From Clostridiales bacterium (GTDB lineage: Bacteria > Bacillota > Clostridia > Lachnospirales > JAISER01): a DNA stretch of 40,939 bases. Shown here piece by piece: positions 22,769-29,795 of the stretch (the first letter of the stretch is position 1; every line of letters starts with the position of its first letter). The stretch is from contig JAISER010000035.1 of the NCBI GenBank assembly GCA_031263985.1, positions 1 to 40,939 on the forward strand. The letters are read 5' to 3'. Both the position numbers and the translations under genes were made by a program. The notes below the pieces were generated by a model, which saw only the letters and a program-made list of their open reading frames with translations, made no database searches and was not told where the DNA came from.

Positions 22769-22885
22769 CTTAGAGCCTGTTTAGTATCTGTGTCCGGCGG
22801 AAAATAACGGAAAATTTGACGTTTAGCCGTGAACGCGGACGCTAAACAGGCTTTTAAAGCCTGTTTAAAATCTTTTCAAGAGAAT
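22769..22885. mobile_element. Family-A element, rearranged copy
   Basis: The left end is CTTAGAGCCTGTTTAGTATC. A right end GCTAAACAGGCTTTT is followed at once by a further end AAAGCCTGTTTAAAATC, suggesting two elements joined. It lies directly behind the EF-G paralog. Confidence 0.5.
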
Positions 22886-23154
22886 GGCATTTGGAGCCAA
22901 AATAAGGATTTGGCGTGAATTACGAATTTTGCGTTCACAGTTTTTCCAAATCCGACGGATCTTGTCCATCCGCCGGAGGTTCGTTCCGCGACCCATTGTT
23001 TTGGCGGCGCGGCGGATGTGTGCGATTCGTTGAGCTTGACAAACTCAGCGCCGTATATGCTTTTTATCGCGTTGGCGAATTTTTCTCCCGGATATCCGCC
23101 ATCAATGAGGAAATTTTTTACGTACGGCGAATTATCTGAACTGAGCGTTATCAT
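22876..23154 (-). pseudogene. IS5-family transposase remnant, C-terminal part
   Basis: The frame encodes LIDGGYPGEKFANAI and, further on, PPKQWVAERTSGGW. These match the D-G-GY-x-G and P-K-x-WV-x-ERT signatures of IS5-group transposases, where the Glu of ERT is the last catalytic residue. The usual continuation after ERTF-x-W is scrambled and the N-terminal half is missing, so the gene is dead. Farther upstream on the same strand (23195-23320) is a 41-codon frame behind GGGAGGAAC that may be a separate small remnant. Confidence 0.65.
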
Positions 23155-23486
23155 CTTGATAGCGCTCTGTCGGTCATGTGCGTCAAGCTAGCGCTCAGCT
23201 TCGTGGTCTCGCCGCCTCGTTTCCAGAATATATGGGCGGCGGAGCTTCTGTCAGTGAGTTGCCGCGATAATCCAAAACCGTTTGCCGCAGACATACCGCA
23301 TTTAGGGATTCATTTTTCATTTAGACGTTCCTCCCGCCACTTGTCAAGGGTTTTTTGTTCTTTCCTAAATTGGCTGAAAATCGCTTATCACAAAATTGGC
23401 AAGCGCCAAAAATCCAATATTTCACGGAGGCGTCTATCGATCATTTCAACGAATATGGTAAAGAACCGGTTTTTTACTCGCAAGCG
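23155..23486. other. Intergenic stretch with decayed sequence
   Basis: No intact gene is seen. On the minus strand a 41-codon frame (23195-23320) starts MKNESLNAV behind a good GGAGG; it has no recognisable family and is cut off near the IS remnant. The plus-strand open frames here overlap each other in different phases and have no ribosome sites. Confidence 0.35.
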
Positions 23487-23532
23487 CGAAAAAGCGCCGA
23501 ATTTTTGAAAGTTAGGTTTCGGCGCTTTTTCG
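23487..23532. terminator. Bidirectional terminator hairpin
   Basis: CGAAAAAGCGCCGAA (23487-23501) pairs perfectly with 23518-23532, a 15-base-pair stem with A/T-rich base on both sides. It lies 36 bases beyond the stop of the minus-strand gene that ends at 23569. Confidence 0.75.
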
Positions 23533-23568
23533 TTTGGTCTAATCCATTTGTATGTGCAGCGCCCTAAT

Positions 23569-23991
23569 CTATCCGTTTGAAATAATATATTTCTCGTTAT
23601 CTCCTGATAAACGTAATATTACTTCCCCAATGTCTTCATAAAATTGTTCTGTGCGCACGTCGCTATAGCTAATTATCTCTTTTTCAAAAAAATGACGGTT
23701 ATACTCATCGAAATCGGAGTCGAGTTTTATTTCAAATTCCCTTAAATGGAGCAGATTCCCGTTGTGAACTTCGGTTACGACACCGTATTCACTTTCCACA
23801 AATATCTGACTCTCCTCTTTCATCTTTAGAGTAATGCATTCTATCTTTATAGCGTGTAATATGGTTAAATCAACGTATTGTTCTCCTAAAGAAATGTGAC
23901 GCCTGAATAACATTGACGGATTGGAAATGGTGTCATCACGTGTTAGTAACGGGTGGCTATAGACAGTATCCCAAAAGTTTTTTTTCGTCAA
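23569..23991 (-). CDS. C-terminal half of a probably frameshifted membrane-anchored protein
   Basis: The 140-residue frame has no ribosome site before its TTG start and begins inside the end of the next frame upstream. The joint is a run of eight A (minus strand) at 23978-23985; with seven A the two frames would fuse as CIDEKNFWDTVYSHP. I therefore read the two as one gene of about 300-335 residues. This half is acidic and soluble (KMKEESQIFVESEYGVVTE, EIKLDSDFDEYNRHFF), with no family recognised. It could be a recent inactivation, a sequencing slip in the homopolymer, or slippage used by the cell. Confidence 0.6.
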   Translation of the reverse strand: MTKKNFWDTVYSHPLLTRDDTISNPSMLFRRHISLGEQYVDLTILHAIKIECITLKMKEESQIFVESEYGVVTEVHNGNLLHLREFEIKLDSDFDEYNRHFFEKEIISYSDVRTEQFYEDIGEVILRLSGDNEKYIISNG

Positions 23992-24601
23992 TACAAAAAT
24001 ACATGGAACGGTCAGCTTGTATAACAGAATGGGATATATCTCCGTTTTGGTCGCGTATAATCGACAATGGTTCCAGACTTGATGAGCCGATTATATAATA
24101 AGGGAAATAATCTTCAATATTAAGGTAAGCCGCCCTATTTTCTATAATATCGCCGGTTGAGCTGTCATACTTGCGCAAACTTACTTTAAGGAGTGTAGTA
24201 GAATCTACTGAATTACTTAATACGGTTAAGCCGTGATTATTTATCGATACTGCACACGTGTCGCTAATAATATCATCGTTTATGTACGTTCCAATTCCGC
24301 TGATATAAACGCTGTAATTTGGCTCCAATGACACTTCGTCAAGTAATAGTTGGAAATTGCTGACTTCAGCTTGACGACTGTTAATATTGACCGCTACTAT
24401 TGATATGATAACTGTCATTACAGATAAAAATGCAGAAGCCGATATCTTCAGTATTTCCAATATTGTTTTTTTTTGCGCTATATTTAGCGTTATATTACAT
24501 AATACCATACGAAATTGCTGCAATTTCAGCGTGTGTAGATTGTTTCCGCAGGTTAAAGAACTTGCCGGATTTGTCGGTGATTGCGCGGTGTTCGAGTTCA
24601 A
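23957..24601 (-). CDS. N-terminal half of a probably frameshifted membrane-anchored protein
   Basis: The frame encodes one clear membrane helix (about 49-72, ILKISASAFLSVMTVIISIV) followed by an outside domain (LLLDEVSLEPNYSVYISG, NRAAYLNIEDYFPYYIIG). The frame ends in LLGYCL just after the A-run shared with the downstream frame. The start is uncertain: TTG 24601 and ATG 24508 are both without a good ribosome site, and a second run of nine A lies near the N terminus. The family is not recognised. The stretch upstream to 24838 holds only broken frames. Base use is more AT-rich than the neighbours, compatible with transferred DNA. Confidence 0.6.
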   Translation of the reverse strand: MNSNTAQSPTNPASSLTCGNNLHTLKLQQFRMVLCNITLNIAQKKTILEILKISASAFLSVMTVIISIVAVNINSRQAEVSNFQLLLDEVSLEPNYSVYISGIGTYINDDIISDTCAVSINNHGLTVLSNSVDSTTLLKVSLRKYDSSTGDIIENRAAYLNIEDYFPYYIIGSSSLEPLSIIRDQNGDISHSVIQADRSMYFCIDEKKLLGYCL

Positions 24602-24838
24602 ACTTGGCTACGCGCCTTTGCGTTTGGTTATCGCTTCCTTATAGCCGTGCGCCTATGATATCAGTAGCGGAATTGTTCGATTGTAGGGATTATACTGCTG
24701 TTAAGGGCTTCAGCTCTCTTCTCCCTGTCAGGAGGAACAACATATTTGACGTAATATTCCGCAATCATCATATCGTAAGCGTATTTGAGCGTATGTTCTT
24801 CGCTCGGTTTGGGCTATGTTTAAAACTGAGTTATGAAG
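24602..24838. other. Intergenic stretch, decayed
   Basis: A minus-strand frame of about 45 codons (EEHTLKYAYDMMIAEYY, PPDREKRAEALNSS) is closed by stops on both sides and lacks a start signal; it may be a gene remnant. Nothing else is recognised. Confidence 0.3.
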
Positions 24839-24863
24839 AAAAGGCGCTTTAACGCGCCTTTTT
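24839..24863. terminator. Bidirectional terminator of the ACT-domain gene
   Basis: AAAAGGCGC, loop TTTAAC, GCGCCTTTTT: a nine-base-pair stem with T-runs on both strands. It stands three bases beyond the stop of the ACT-domain gene. Confidence 0.75.
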
Positions 24864-24866
24864 GAG

Positions 24867-25292
24867 TTATTTAATTGAATTATCGTCCAACAGTTTTATG
24901 CCGTTGGCGATCAATACCGCCACGGCGTCATCCGGTTTATTTACCCGCAGAATAATGACGGCCTCATTTCCCACGCGTCTTACAAGCGAATAAAGATACT
25001 CGATAGAAATTTCCCCGTCCTTTAATATGCGCAAGACTCTGGCGAGACCGTCCGGTTCGTCCGGCGTGACGACCGCTATAACGCTGATAAGCCCTACGTT
25101 ATAACCGTTTTCCTTAGCGATCCTGTAGGCTTTTTCGCTGTCGTCAGCGATGCCGCGCAGTATGCCGAAATCGCTTGTGTCGGCGATTGAAAGCGCTATA
25201 AGGTCTACGCCGCTTTTTCCGAATAATGTCGTAAGCTCTTCCAAACGGCCCGGTCTGTTCTCCAAAAAAACGGATATTTGCTTTACAAACAC
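24867..25292 (-). CDS. Tandem ACT-domain protein
   Basis: The 141-residue product consists of two ACT domains: residues 1-70 (MFVKQISVFLENRPGRL, a typical opening) and 71-141 (GLISVIAVVTPDEPDGLARV). ACT pairs of this kind bind amino acids or other small ligands. GTG 25292 is used because GGAGGGG lies six bases upstream; ATG 25307 would place that site inside the gene. The gene follows phenylacetate-CoA ligase, a pairing common in Clostridia, and may sense an aromatic amino acid or its product. That role is an inference. A 60-bp family-A element separates the two genes. Confidence 0.88.
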   Translation of the reverse strand: MFVKQISVFLENRPGRLEELTTLFGKSGVDLIALSIADTSDFGILRGIADDSEKAYRIAKENGYNVGLISVIAVVTPDEPDGLARVLRILKDGEISIEYLYSLVRRVGNEAVIILRVNKPDDAVAVLIANGIKLLDDNSIK

Positions 25293-25322
25293 GCGAAACC
25301 CCTCCATATGGTATGTTCTTAG

Positions 25323-25382
25323 AGCCTGTTCAAGATCTCGCTTTAAGCCGAAAAGAAGCGAAACGGATATCTTGGACAGGCT
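25323..25382. mobile_element. Family-A element, minimal 60-bp copy
   Basis: The left end AGCCTGTTCAAGATCTC and the right end (its complement with two changes) almost meet, leaving about 26 bases between. CTTAG precedes it and CTTAA follows. It lies in the leader between paaK and the ACT gene. Confidence 0.7.
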
Positions 25383-25411
25383 CTTAAGGCGCGCGTAAAA
25401 AACGCGCCGTT

Positions 25412-26719
25412 TTACTCGAATAAATGTCGGTTATCTATCACGCGGCGCGACTTGCCTTCGCTGCGTTCTATAGAACCGGGTTCCATGAGCTTCAACTTTA
25501 TCGAAACGCCTAAAACTTGCTCTATAGTCTTTAAGATTTTGGCGTGGAATTCCTCAATGACGCGCACTTCGTCCGATATAAAATCCGGCGCAAGCTCGAC
25601 TTGCACTTCCAGAACGTCCGTGTCGCTTACGCGGTCAACGATAAGCATATAGCGCGGAGCTACGCCTTTAATGCCGGTGATAGCCGACTCGACCTGCGTT
25701 GGAAATACGTTGACGCCGCGAATGGTAAGCATGTCGTCGGTGCGACCGCGAAAACGCTTTATCCTGCGGTGCGTGCGGCCGCAAACGCACGGTTCCGGTA
25801 TAAACGCGGTGAGGTCATGCGTACGGTAACGGATAAGCGGCATGCCTTCTTTTGATATTGTGGATATGCAAAGTTCGCCGTACTCTCCGTCCGGAACAGG
25901 CTCTTGCGTTTCCGGGTTCAAAATTTCCACGAAGAAATGATCTTCCCAAACGTGAAGGCCGTTTTGGCTTTCCAGGCACTCCATAGCGACGCCAGGCCCT
26001 ATTATTTCCGTGAGACCGTATATATCCAGCGCTTTTATGTTTAAAAGCTCCTCTATTTTCCGTCTCATGCCTTCCGTCCACGGTTCAGCGCCGAAAATAC
26101 CCGTTTTAAGTTTTAGGCGACTAAGATCGAACCCTTCGCGCCGAAGCGTCTCGCCTATCATAAGAGCGTAAGAAGGCGTGCAGGCTATGGCCGTCGTTCC
26201 TAAATCCTCCATAAGCGTGAGCTGACGTCTGGTATTGCCCGAGGATACGGGCACGACCTTGCCGCCCATACGCTCCACGCCGTAATGAAGTCCGAGTCCG
26301 CCCGTGAACAGACCGTATCCGTACGCCACTTGTACGGTATCGTCGCGCGTGACATGAGCGCAACCAAGGCTGCGCGCCACGATTTCCGACCATATCCGCA
26401 CGTCCTTTTGAGTGTAACCCGCTACGATAGGTTTCCCCGTAGTGCCTGACGACGCGTGTATTCTTACAATCTCTGACTGCGGCGCGGCGAACAATCCGAA
26501 TGGATAATGGTCGCGCAAATCATTTTTTTCGGTGAACGGAAGCCTGCGAATGTCGTCCAGCGAGTTAATGTCGTCCGGGTCAACGCCGTCCTTTTGCATA
26601 CGTTCTCTGTAGACTGACACGTTTTGATACGCCATGCGCGCCGTCGTTTGGAGCCTCTCAAGCTGTAACGCTTTCAGTCGGTCAATTTCCATCATTTCAA
26701 TGGGTTTGTTCCAGTACAT
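25412..26719 (-). CDS. paaK: Phenylacetate-CoA ligase
   Basis: The 435-residue product is an adenylate-forming enzyme of the PaaK type. It activates phenylacetate, or a similar aryl acid such as indoleacetate, with ATP and joins it to coenzyme A in the cytosol. Signatures are the phosphate loop HASSGTTGKPIVAGYT (88-103), GIFGAEPWTE, LDIYGLTEIIGPGVA, the hinge FRGRTDDMLTIRGVNVFPTQ and the C-terminal lysine segment RSEGKSRRV. ATG 26719 lies nine bases after GAGAGG. In anaerobes such ligases often serve aromatic amino acid fermentation along with indolepyruvate oxidoreductase; that enzyme is not in this window. Confidence 0.92.
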   Translation of the reverse strand: MYWNKPIEMMEIDRLKALQLERLQTTARMAYQNVSVYRERMQKDGVDPDDINSLDDIRRLPFTEKNDLRDHYPFGLFAAPQSEIVRIHASSGTTGKPIVAGYTQKDVRIWSEIVARSLGCAHVTRDDTVQVAYGYGLFTGGLGLHYGVERMGGKVVPVSSGNTRRQLTLMEDLGTTAIACTPSYALMIGETLRREGFDLSRLKLKTGIFGAEPWTEGMRRKIEELLNIKALDIYGLTEIIGPGVAMECLESQNGLHVWEDHFFVEILNPETQEPVPDGEYGELCISTISKEGMPLIRYRTHDLTAFIPEPCVCGRTHRRIKRFRGRTDDMLTIRGVNVFPTQVESAITGIKGVAPRYMLIVDRVSDTDVLEVQVELAPDFISDEVRVIEEFHAKILKTIEQVLGVSIKLKLMEPGSIERSEGKSRRVIDNRHLFE

Positions 26720-26810
26720 ATCCACGCGCCTCTCTCTTGTGCGTTATTTAGGACTTCGGGGCGCCGTCCGTCTCTTATCCCTCGACAGCCGGCGAAGTCC
26801 GTATAGAAAT

Positions 26811-26850
26811 TCTAAAAGCCTGTTTAAGATCTCGTTTTTAGCGGATTATC
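26811..26850. mobile_element. Family-A element end fragment
   Basis: TCTAAAAGCCTGTTTAAGAT then CTCGTTTTTAGCGGATTATC, ending at the cdsA stop codon. One-ended remnant. Confidence 0.45.
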
Positions 26851-26857
26851 CGCAGGC

Positions 26858-27667
26858 CTAAACATAATTGATCAAAACGTACATGACGATGAAAACGCTG
26901 GGCGCCGTAAACAGCATACTGTCAAAACGGTCCAGCGCTCCGCCGTGCCCCGGTATTATGTATCCGAAATCTTTGATGCCCGTCTGTCTTTTTATCGCCG
27001 ACGCGGCCAAATCCCCGAACTGCGAAAACATTGAACCGAAAAAGCCTATCGTCGCGCAGAAAAACACCATGTTTACCTCTAAATTCAGCGCGAATTTATT
27101 TGCCAAAAGCGCGTAAATCACGGACATCGCAGTGGCGCCGATTACGCCGCCGAGCGAGCCTTCGACCGTTTTTTTGGGGCTTAAATTGGGACAAAGCTTA
27201 TGTTTGCCCAGCGCTTTGCCCGTAAAGTAAGCGAACGTGTCGCTGCCCCACGCGCTGATAAATATGAGCCAAGCGAAATATACGCCGGTTTTATGAGCGC
27301 GCGTCATGTATACGAACGACATAAGGAATGGAACGTAAAAGAAGCCGAAAAACGTTATCGCGGCGTCGGTTATAGTAAATTTCTCGTGATTTATAACGAC
27401 CGATATAAGCAGAGCGAGAATGAACGCCGTGAAAAAGATCAAAATGCCGTCCGTGCCAAGCCATGGCAACGACGCGACGTACGCGACGGTAAAAACATAG
27501 CCGATCATATGGACGCTGGCGGACTTTTTGGATACAGCCGCGTAAAATTCCCTAATGCCGAACAGCGCGAACGTCAATGTCGCCGCTTGTAAGACCAGGC
27601 CGCCCAAATATACTACAATTATCAGAATTGGCACGCCGATAACGCTTGTTATAATTCGCTTCGTCAT
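26858..27667 (-). CDS. cdsA: Phosphatidate cytidylyltransferase
   Basis: This membrane enzyme makes CDP-diacylglycerol from phosphatidic acid and CTP, the branch point of phospholipid synthesis. The 269-residue product has about seven hydrophobic segments, the first at residues 8-35. Its C-terminal signature is SQFGDLAASAIKRQTGIKD followed by PGHGGALDRFDS, with the conserved metal-binding Asp. WGSDTFAYFTGKALGKHK is also conserved. ATG 27667 follows GAGGTG. Its own promoter lies at the end of ksgA. A tiny family-B remnant sits between promoter and gene. Confidence 0.93.
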   Translation of the reverse strand: MTKRIITSVIGVPILIIVVYLGGLVLQAATLTFALFGIREFYAAVSKKSASVHMIGYVFTVAYVASLPWLGTDGILIFFTAFILALLISVVINHEKFTITDAAITFFGFFYVPFLMSFVYMTRAHKTGVYFAWLIFISAWGSDTFAYFTGKALGKHKLCPNLSPKKTVEGSLGGVIGATAMSVIYALLANKFALNLEVNMVFFCATIGFFGSMFSQFGDLAASAIKRQTGIKDFGYIIPGHGGALDRFDSMLFTAPSVFIVMYVLINYV

Positions 27668-27678
27668 AACTGCACCTC

Positions 27679-27713
27679 ATACTAAACTCAGTCTAAAAAA
27701 CTGAGTTCAGTAT
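27679..27713. mobile_element. Family-B element reduced to its two ends
   Basis: ATACTAAACTCAGTCTAAA runs straight into AACTGAGTTCAGTAT, a 35-bp palindrome that is only the two inverted ends of family B. It lies in the leader of cdsA and could fold as a hairpin. Confidence 0.6.
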
Positions 27714-27756
27714 CAAAAATCTGCGTATTCGCAGCTCATCAGTAAGTTTCAGAGCG

Positions 27757-27785
27757 ATTATACCACGCGTTGGACCGCGCGGCAA
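27757..27785 (-). promoter_or_regulatory. Promoter of cdsA
   Basis: On the minus strand TTGCCG (27780-27785), 17 bases, then TATAAT (27757-27762) with an extended TGG before it. It overlaps the last bases of ksgA, so cdsA can be transcribed apart from ksgA. Confidence 0.7.
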
Positions 27786-27786
27786 A

Positions 27787-28608
27787 TCAAATTTTAAGAG
27801 CGTCCGAGAGCCGTGCGAAGTCTTCGAGCGAAAGGCGTTCTCCGCGCGTATTTTCGTCCAGTCCGCAAATTTTTAAAATTTCTCTTAAGTCATCTTTAGG
27901 CCAACGCCTTGAAAGGCAGTTTAAAAGCGTTTTTCGGCGCGTAGAGAAAGCCGTTCGTATAACCGAGAACATCAGGTCTTTATTCTTCGGGGAAACCGGC
28001 TTTTCAAGCCGCGGGGAAAGCCGGATTACGGCGGAGTTGACATTTGGTCGCGGCATGAAGCAGTTGGGCGGGACGTATGTGACGATTTCAGCGTTCGCCT
28101 CGTATCGCGCCGCCAGCGTAAGAGAACCGTAGTTTTTTTCGCCTGGGCTAGCCAATATGCGTTCAGCGACCTCTTTTTGGACCATTACGATTATCTCGCG
28201 GAAATTAAACTCTAATAATTTCATGATAATAGGCGTAGCGACGCAGTACGGCAGATTCGCGACGGCTTTCGCCCGCGTGAAATCCTGAATGAATTCTCGA
28301 AAATCCGCTTTAAGCGCGTCCGCGCGTATGATCTTGACATTTTCGCGGTCAGACATGGTTTTTTCTAAGATCTCCGCGAGCGTTCCGTCGATTTCTATCG
28401 CGAGGACTTGACCTGCGCGTTCGGCGAGTTTTCGCGTAAGCGCGCCCATGCCCGGCCCTATCTCCAATATCGTGTCATTCGCGCCGATATCAGCCGCTTT
28501 TATAATTTTATCCAGAATTCGTTCATCGACTAAAAAGTTTTGGCCGAGCCTTTTTTTCGCTGTGAATCCATTTTCGACCATGACTCGTTTCGTTTCGGAA
28601 GGCGTCAT
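27787..28608 (-). CDS. rsmA: 16S rRNA adenine dimethyltransferase A
   Basis: This enzyme (also KsgA) puts two methyl groups on each of two adjacent adenines near the 3' end of 16S rRNA during late small-subunit assembly, using SAM. The 273-residue product has RLGQNFLVDE (20-29), the SAM loop EIGPGMGALT (49-58), the acidic IEIDGTL, DALK and the catalytic NLPY (118-121). FMPRPNVNSAV and the C-terminal helical domain are also typical. ATG 28608 shares ATGA with the stop of the lipoprotein gene and follows AGGAGAAA, so the two are translationally coupled. Confidence 0.95.
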   Translation of the reverse strand: MTPSETKRVMVENGFTAKKRLGQNFLVDERILDKIIKAADIGANDTILEIGPGMGALTRKLAERAGQVLAIEIDGTLAEILEKTMSDRENVKIIRADALKADFREFIQDFTRAKAVANLPYCVATPIIMKLLEFNFREIIVMVQKEVAERILASPGEKNYGSLTLAARYEANAEIVTYVPPNCFMPRPNVNSAVIRLSPRLEKPVSPKNKDLMFSVIRTAFSTRRKTLLNCLSRRWPKDDLREILKICGLDENTRGERLSLEDFARLSDALKI

Positions 28609-29720
28609 TCTTTCTCCTCAAGCTTTTGGTCTTCTTTTTCAACGGGAATAGTTTCGCCAGGCTCAAAGGCGGCGGCGCCGTTTTCGTAGGGTTTTTGGTC
28701 AATTGTTATAAGAACCTCGTCAACGCCGTAAAAATTCCCTATGGTGTTCGTTAGGCATTGTAAGATCTTCGTTTGCAGGCCGTCGCCCACGTTAATTTCC
28801 TTTAAATAATCGCCGGAGATATCGATTTTCGCCGTCTTTGTCGTCCAATCGACCGTAATGTCGTTTATAGTCGCGTTCGGCGTCAGCAACGGCGTGTAAT
28901 CGATGGAAGGCGGTTCTTTCATCGCGTCGGAGAACTGTTTCGGGAAATTGGCGTCCGTTGTAAACAAAAGATCCTTTTCGATTCTCTCTACGGAGCCTTC
29001 CGTAACGTTAGGCCAGTAAAACCCCGCGGAGATGGTCTCCGCCGCCGCTTCGCCCTTTAATACATCGGCCAGTTCAGAGACTATCCGGCCCGCGCCGCTG
29101 TCGCAAACCGATTTGACAAGCCCGACGCCTTTCGCGTAATAATACTTGTCCACATAACCGTTTGAGTAAGTCGTCGTGACCTCAAGCGCGCTGAATTCGC
29201 CCGCCGGAACCGTGACCGGCGCGTTTACCGACGTTATCTCGCTCTGGGCGTCTTCCGCGGTCAGCCATTTCGCGCCCATTTCCAGCGGTTCTTTCAGTAT
29301 CACGATCGACATGAATTTTTGCGCGTACGTTATATCGTCATAATAATAGTACATGTTATCGCCGTGTATTATCTCGACCTTTCCTTCCGACGCGTCAATG
29401 ATCTCCGTCGTGGCCATTCCGCCGGCGGATACCCTTCTTTGCGCCTTTGCGCCGTTAATGTAGCCGAAACTTACGTCGTTCGTCGCGGCGAACGTAACGT
29501 CGTTGCCTTCGTAACGCCAACGAACGTCAGGTAAAATCGGAAAAAAATCGCTGACGGTCGCGGCGGAAGCGCCGATCTCAATGGGCTGAGATTCCGTTTC
29601 AACGATCGCTGTCTCTGGGTTTTCAATATTTCCGTTTTCATCATTATCGGCGGCGCTGTCGCACGCGGCGAAGCTTGACGCCATAATCGACGCTAACAGA
29701 ATCAATATGAATTTTTTCAA
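28605..29720 (-). CDS. GerMN-domain lipoprotein
   Basis: The start is TTG 29720, eight or so bases after AAAGGAGAG. The 371-residue product begins MKKFILILLASIM and has a lipobox-like SFAAC with Cys20, so it should be exported and lipid-anchored. A central region (WRYEGNDVTF, VTVPAGEFSALEVTTTY) resembles uncharacterised Firmicute lipoproteins. The last 110 residues (WTTKTAKIDISGDYL, LTNTIGNFYGVDEVLITIDQ) fit the GerMN domain found in spore germination protein GerM. A spore or envelope role is likely but not shown. The gene lies between the SNF2 helicase and ksgA in the same direction. Confidence 0.8.
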   Translation of the reverse strand: MKKFILILLASIMASSFAACDSAADNDENGNIENPETAIVETESQPIEIGASAATVSDFFPILPDVRWRYEGNDVTFAATNDVSFGYINGAKAQRRVSAGGMATTEIIDASEGKVEIIHGDNMYYYYDDITYAQKFMSIVILKEPLEMGAKWLTAEDAQSEITSVNAPVTVPAGEFSALEVTTTYSNGYVDKYYYAKGVGLVKSVCDSGAGRIVSELADVLKGEAAAETISAGFYWPNVTEGSVERIEKDLLFTTDANFPKQFSDAMKEPPSIDYTPLLTPNATINDITVDWTTKTAKIDISGDYLKEINVGDGLQTKILQCLTNTIGNFYGVDEVLITIDQKPYENGAAAFEPGETIPVEKEDQKLEEKE

Positions 29721-29795
29721 ATTAAATCTCTCCTTTGAAAAGATTATGTCATGGGCGGGCGCGCTCAATGTCTTATTTCCCTGAGATAACTGGCT

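Noticed and set aside
25388..25411. Terminator after paaK (GGCGCG/CGCGCC hairpin)
   Set aside because: The stem is short and no good T-run follows on the minus strand; read-through into the ACT gene is equally likely.
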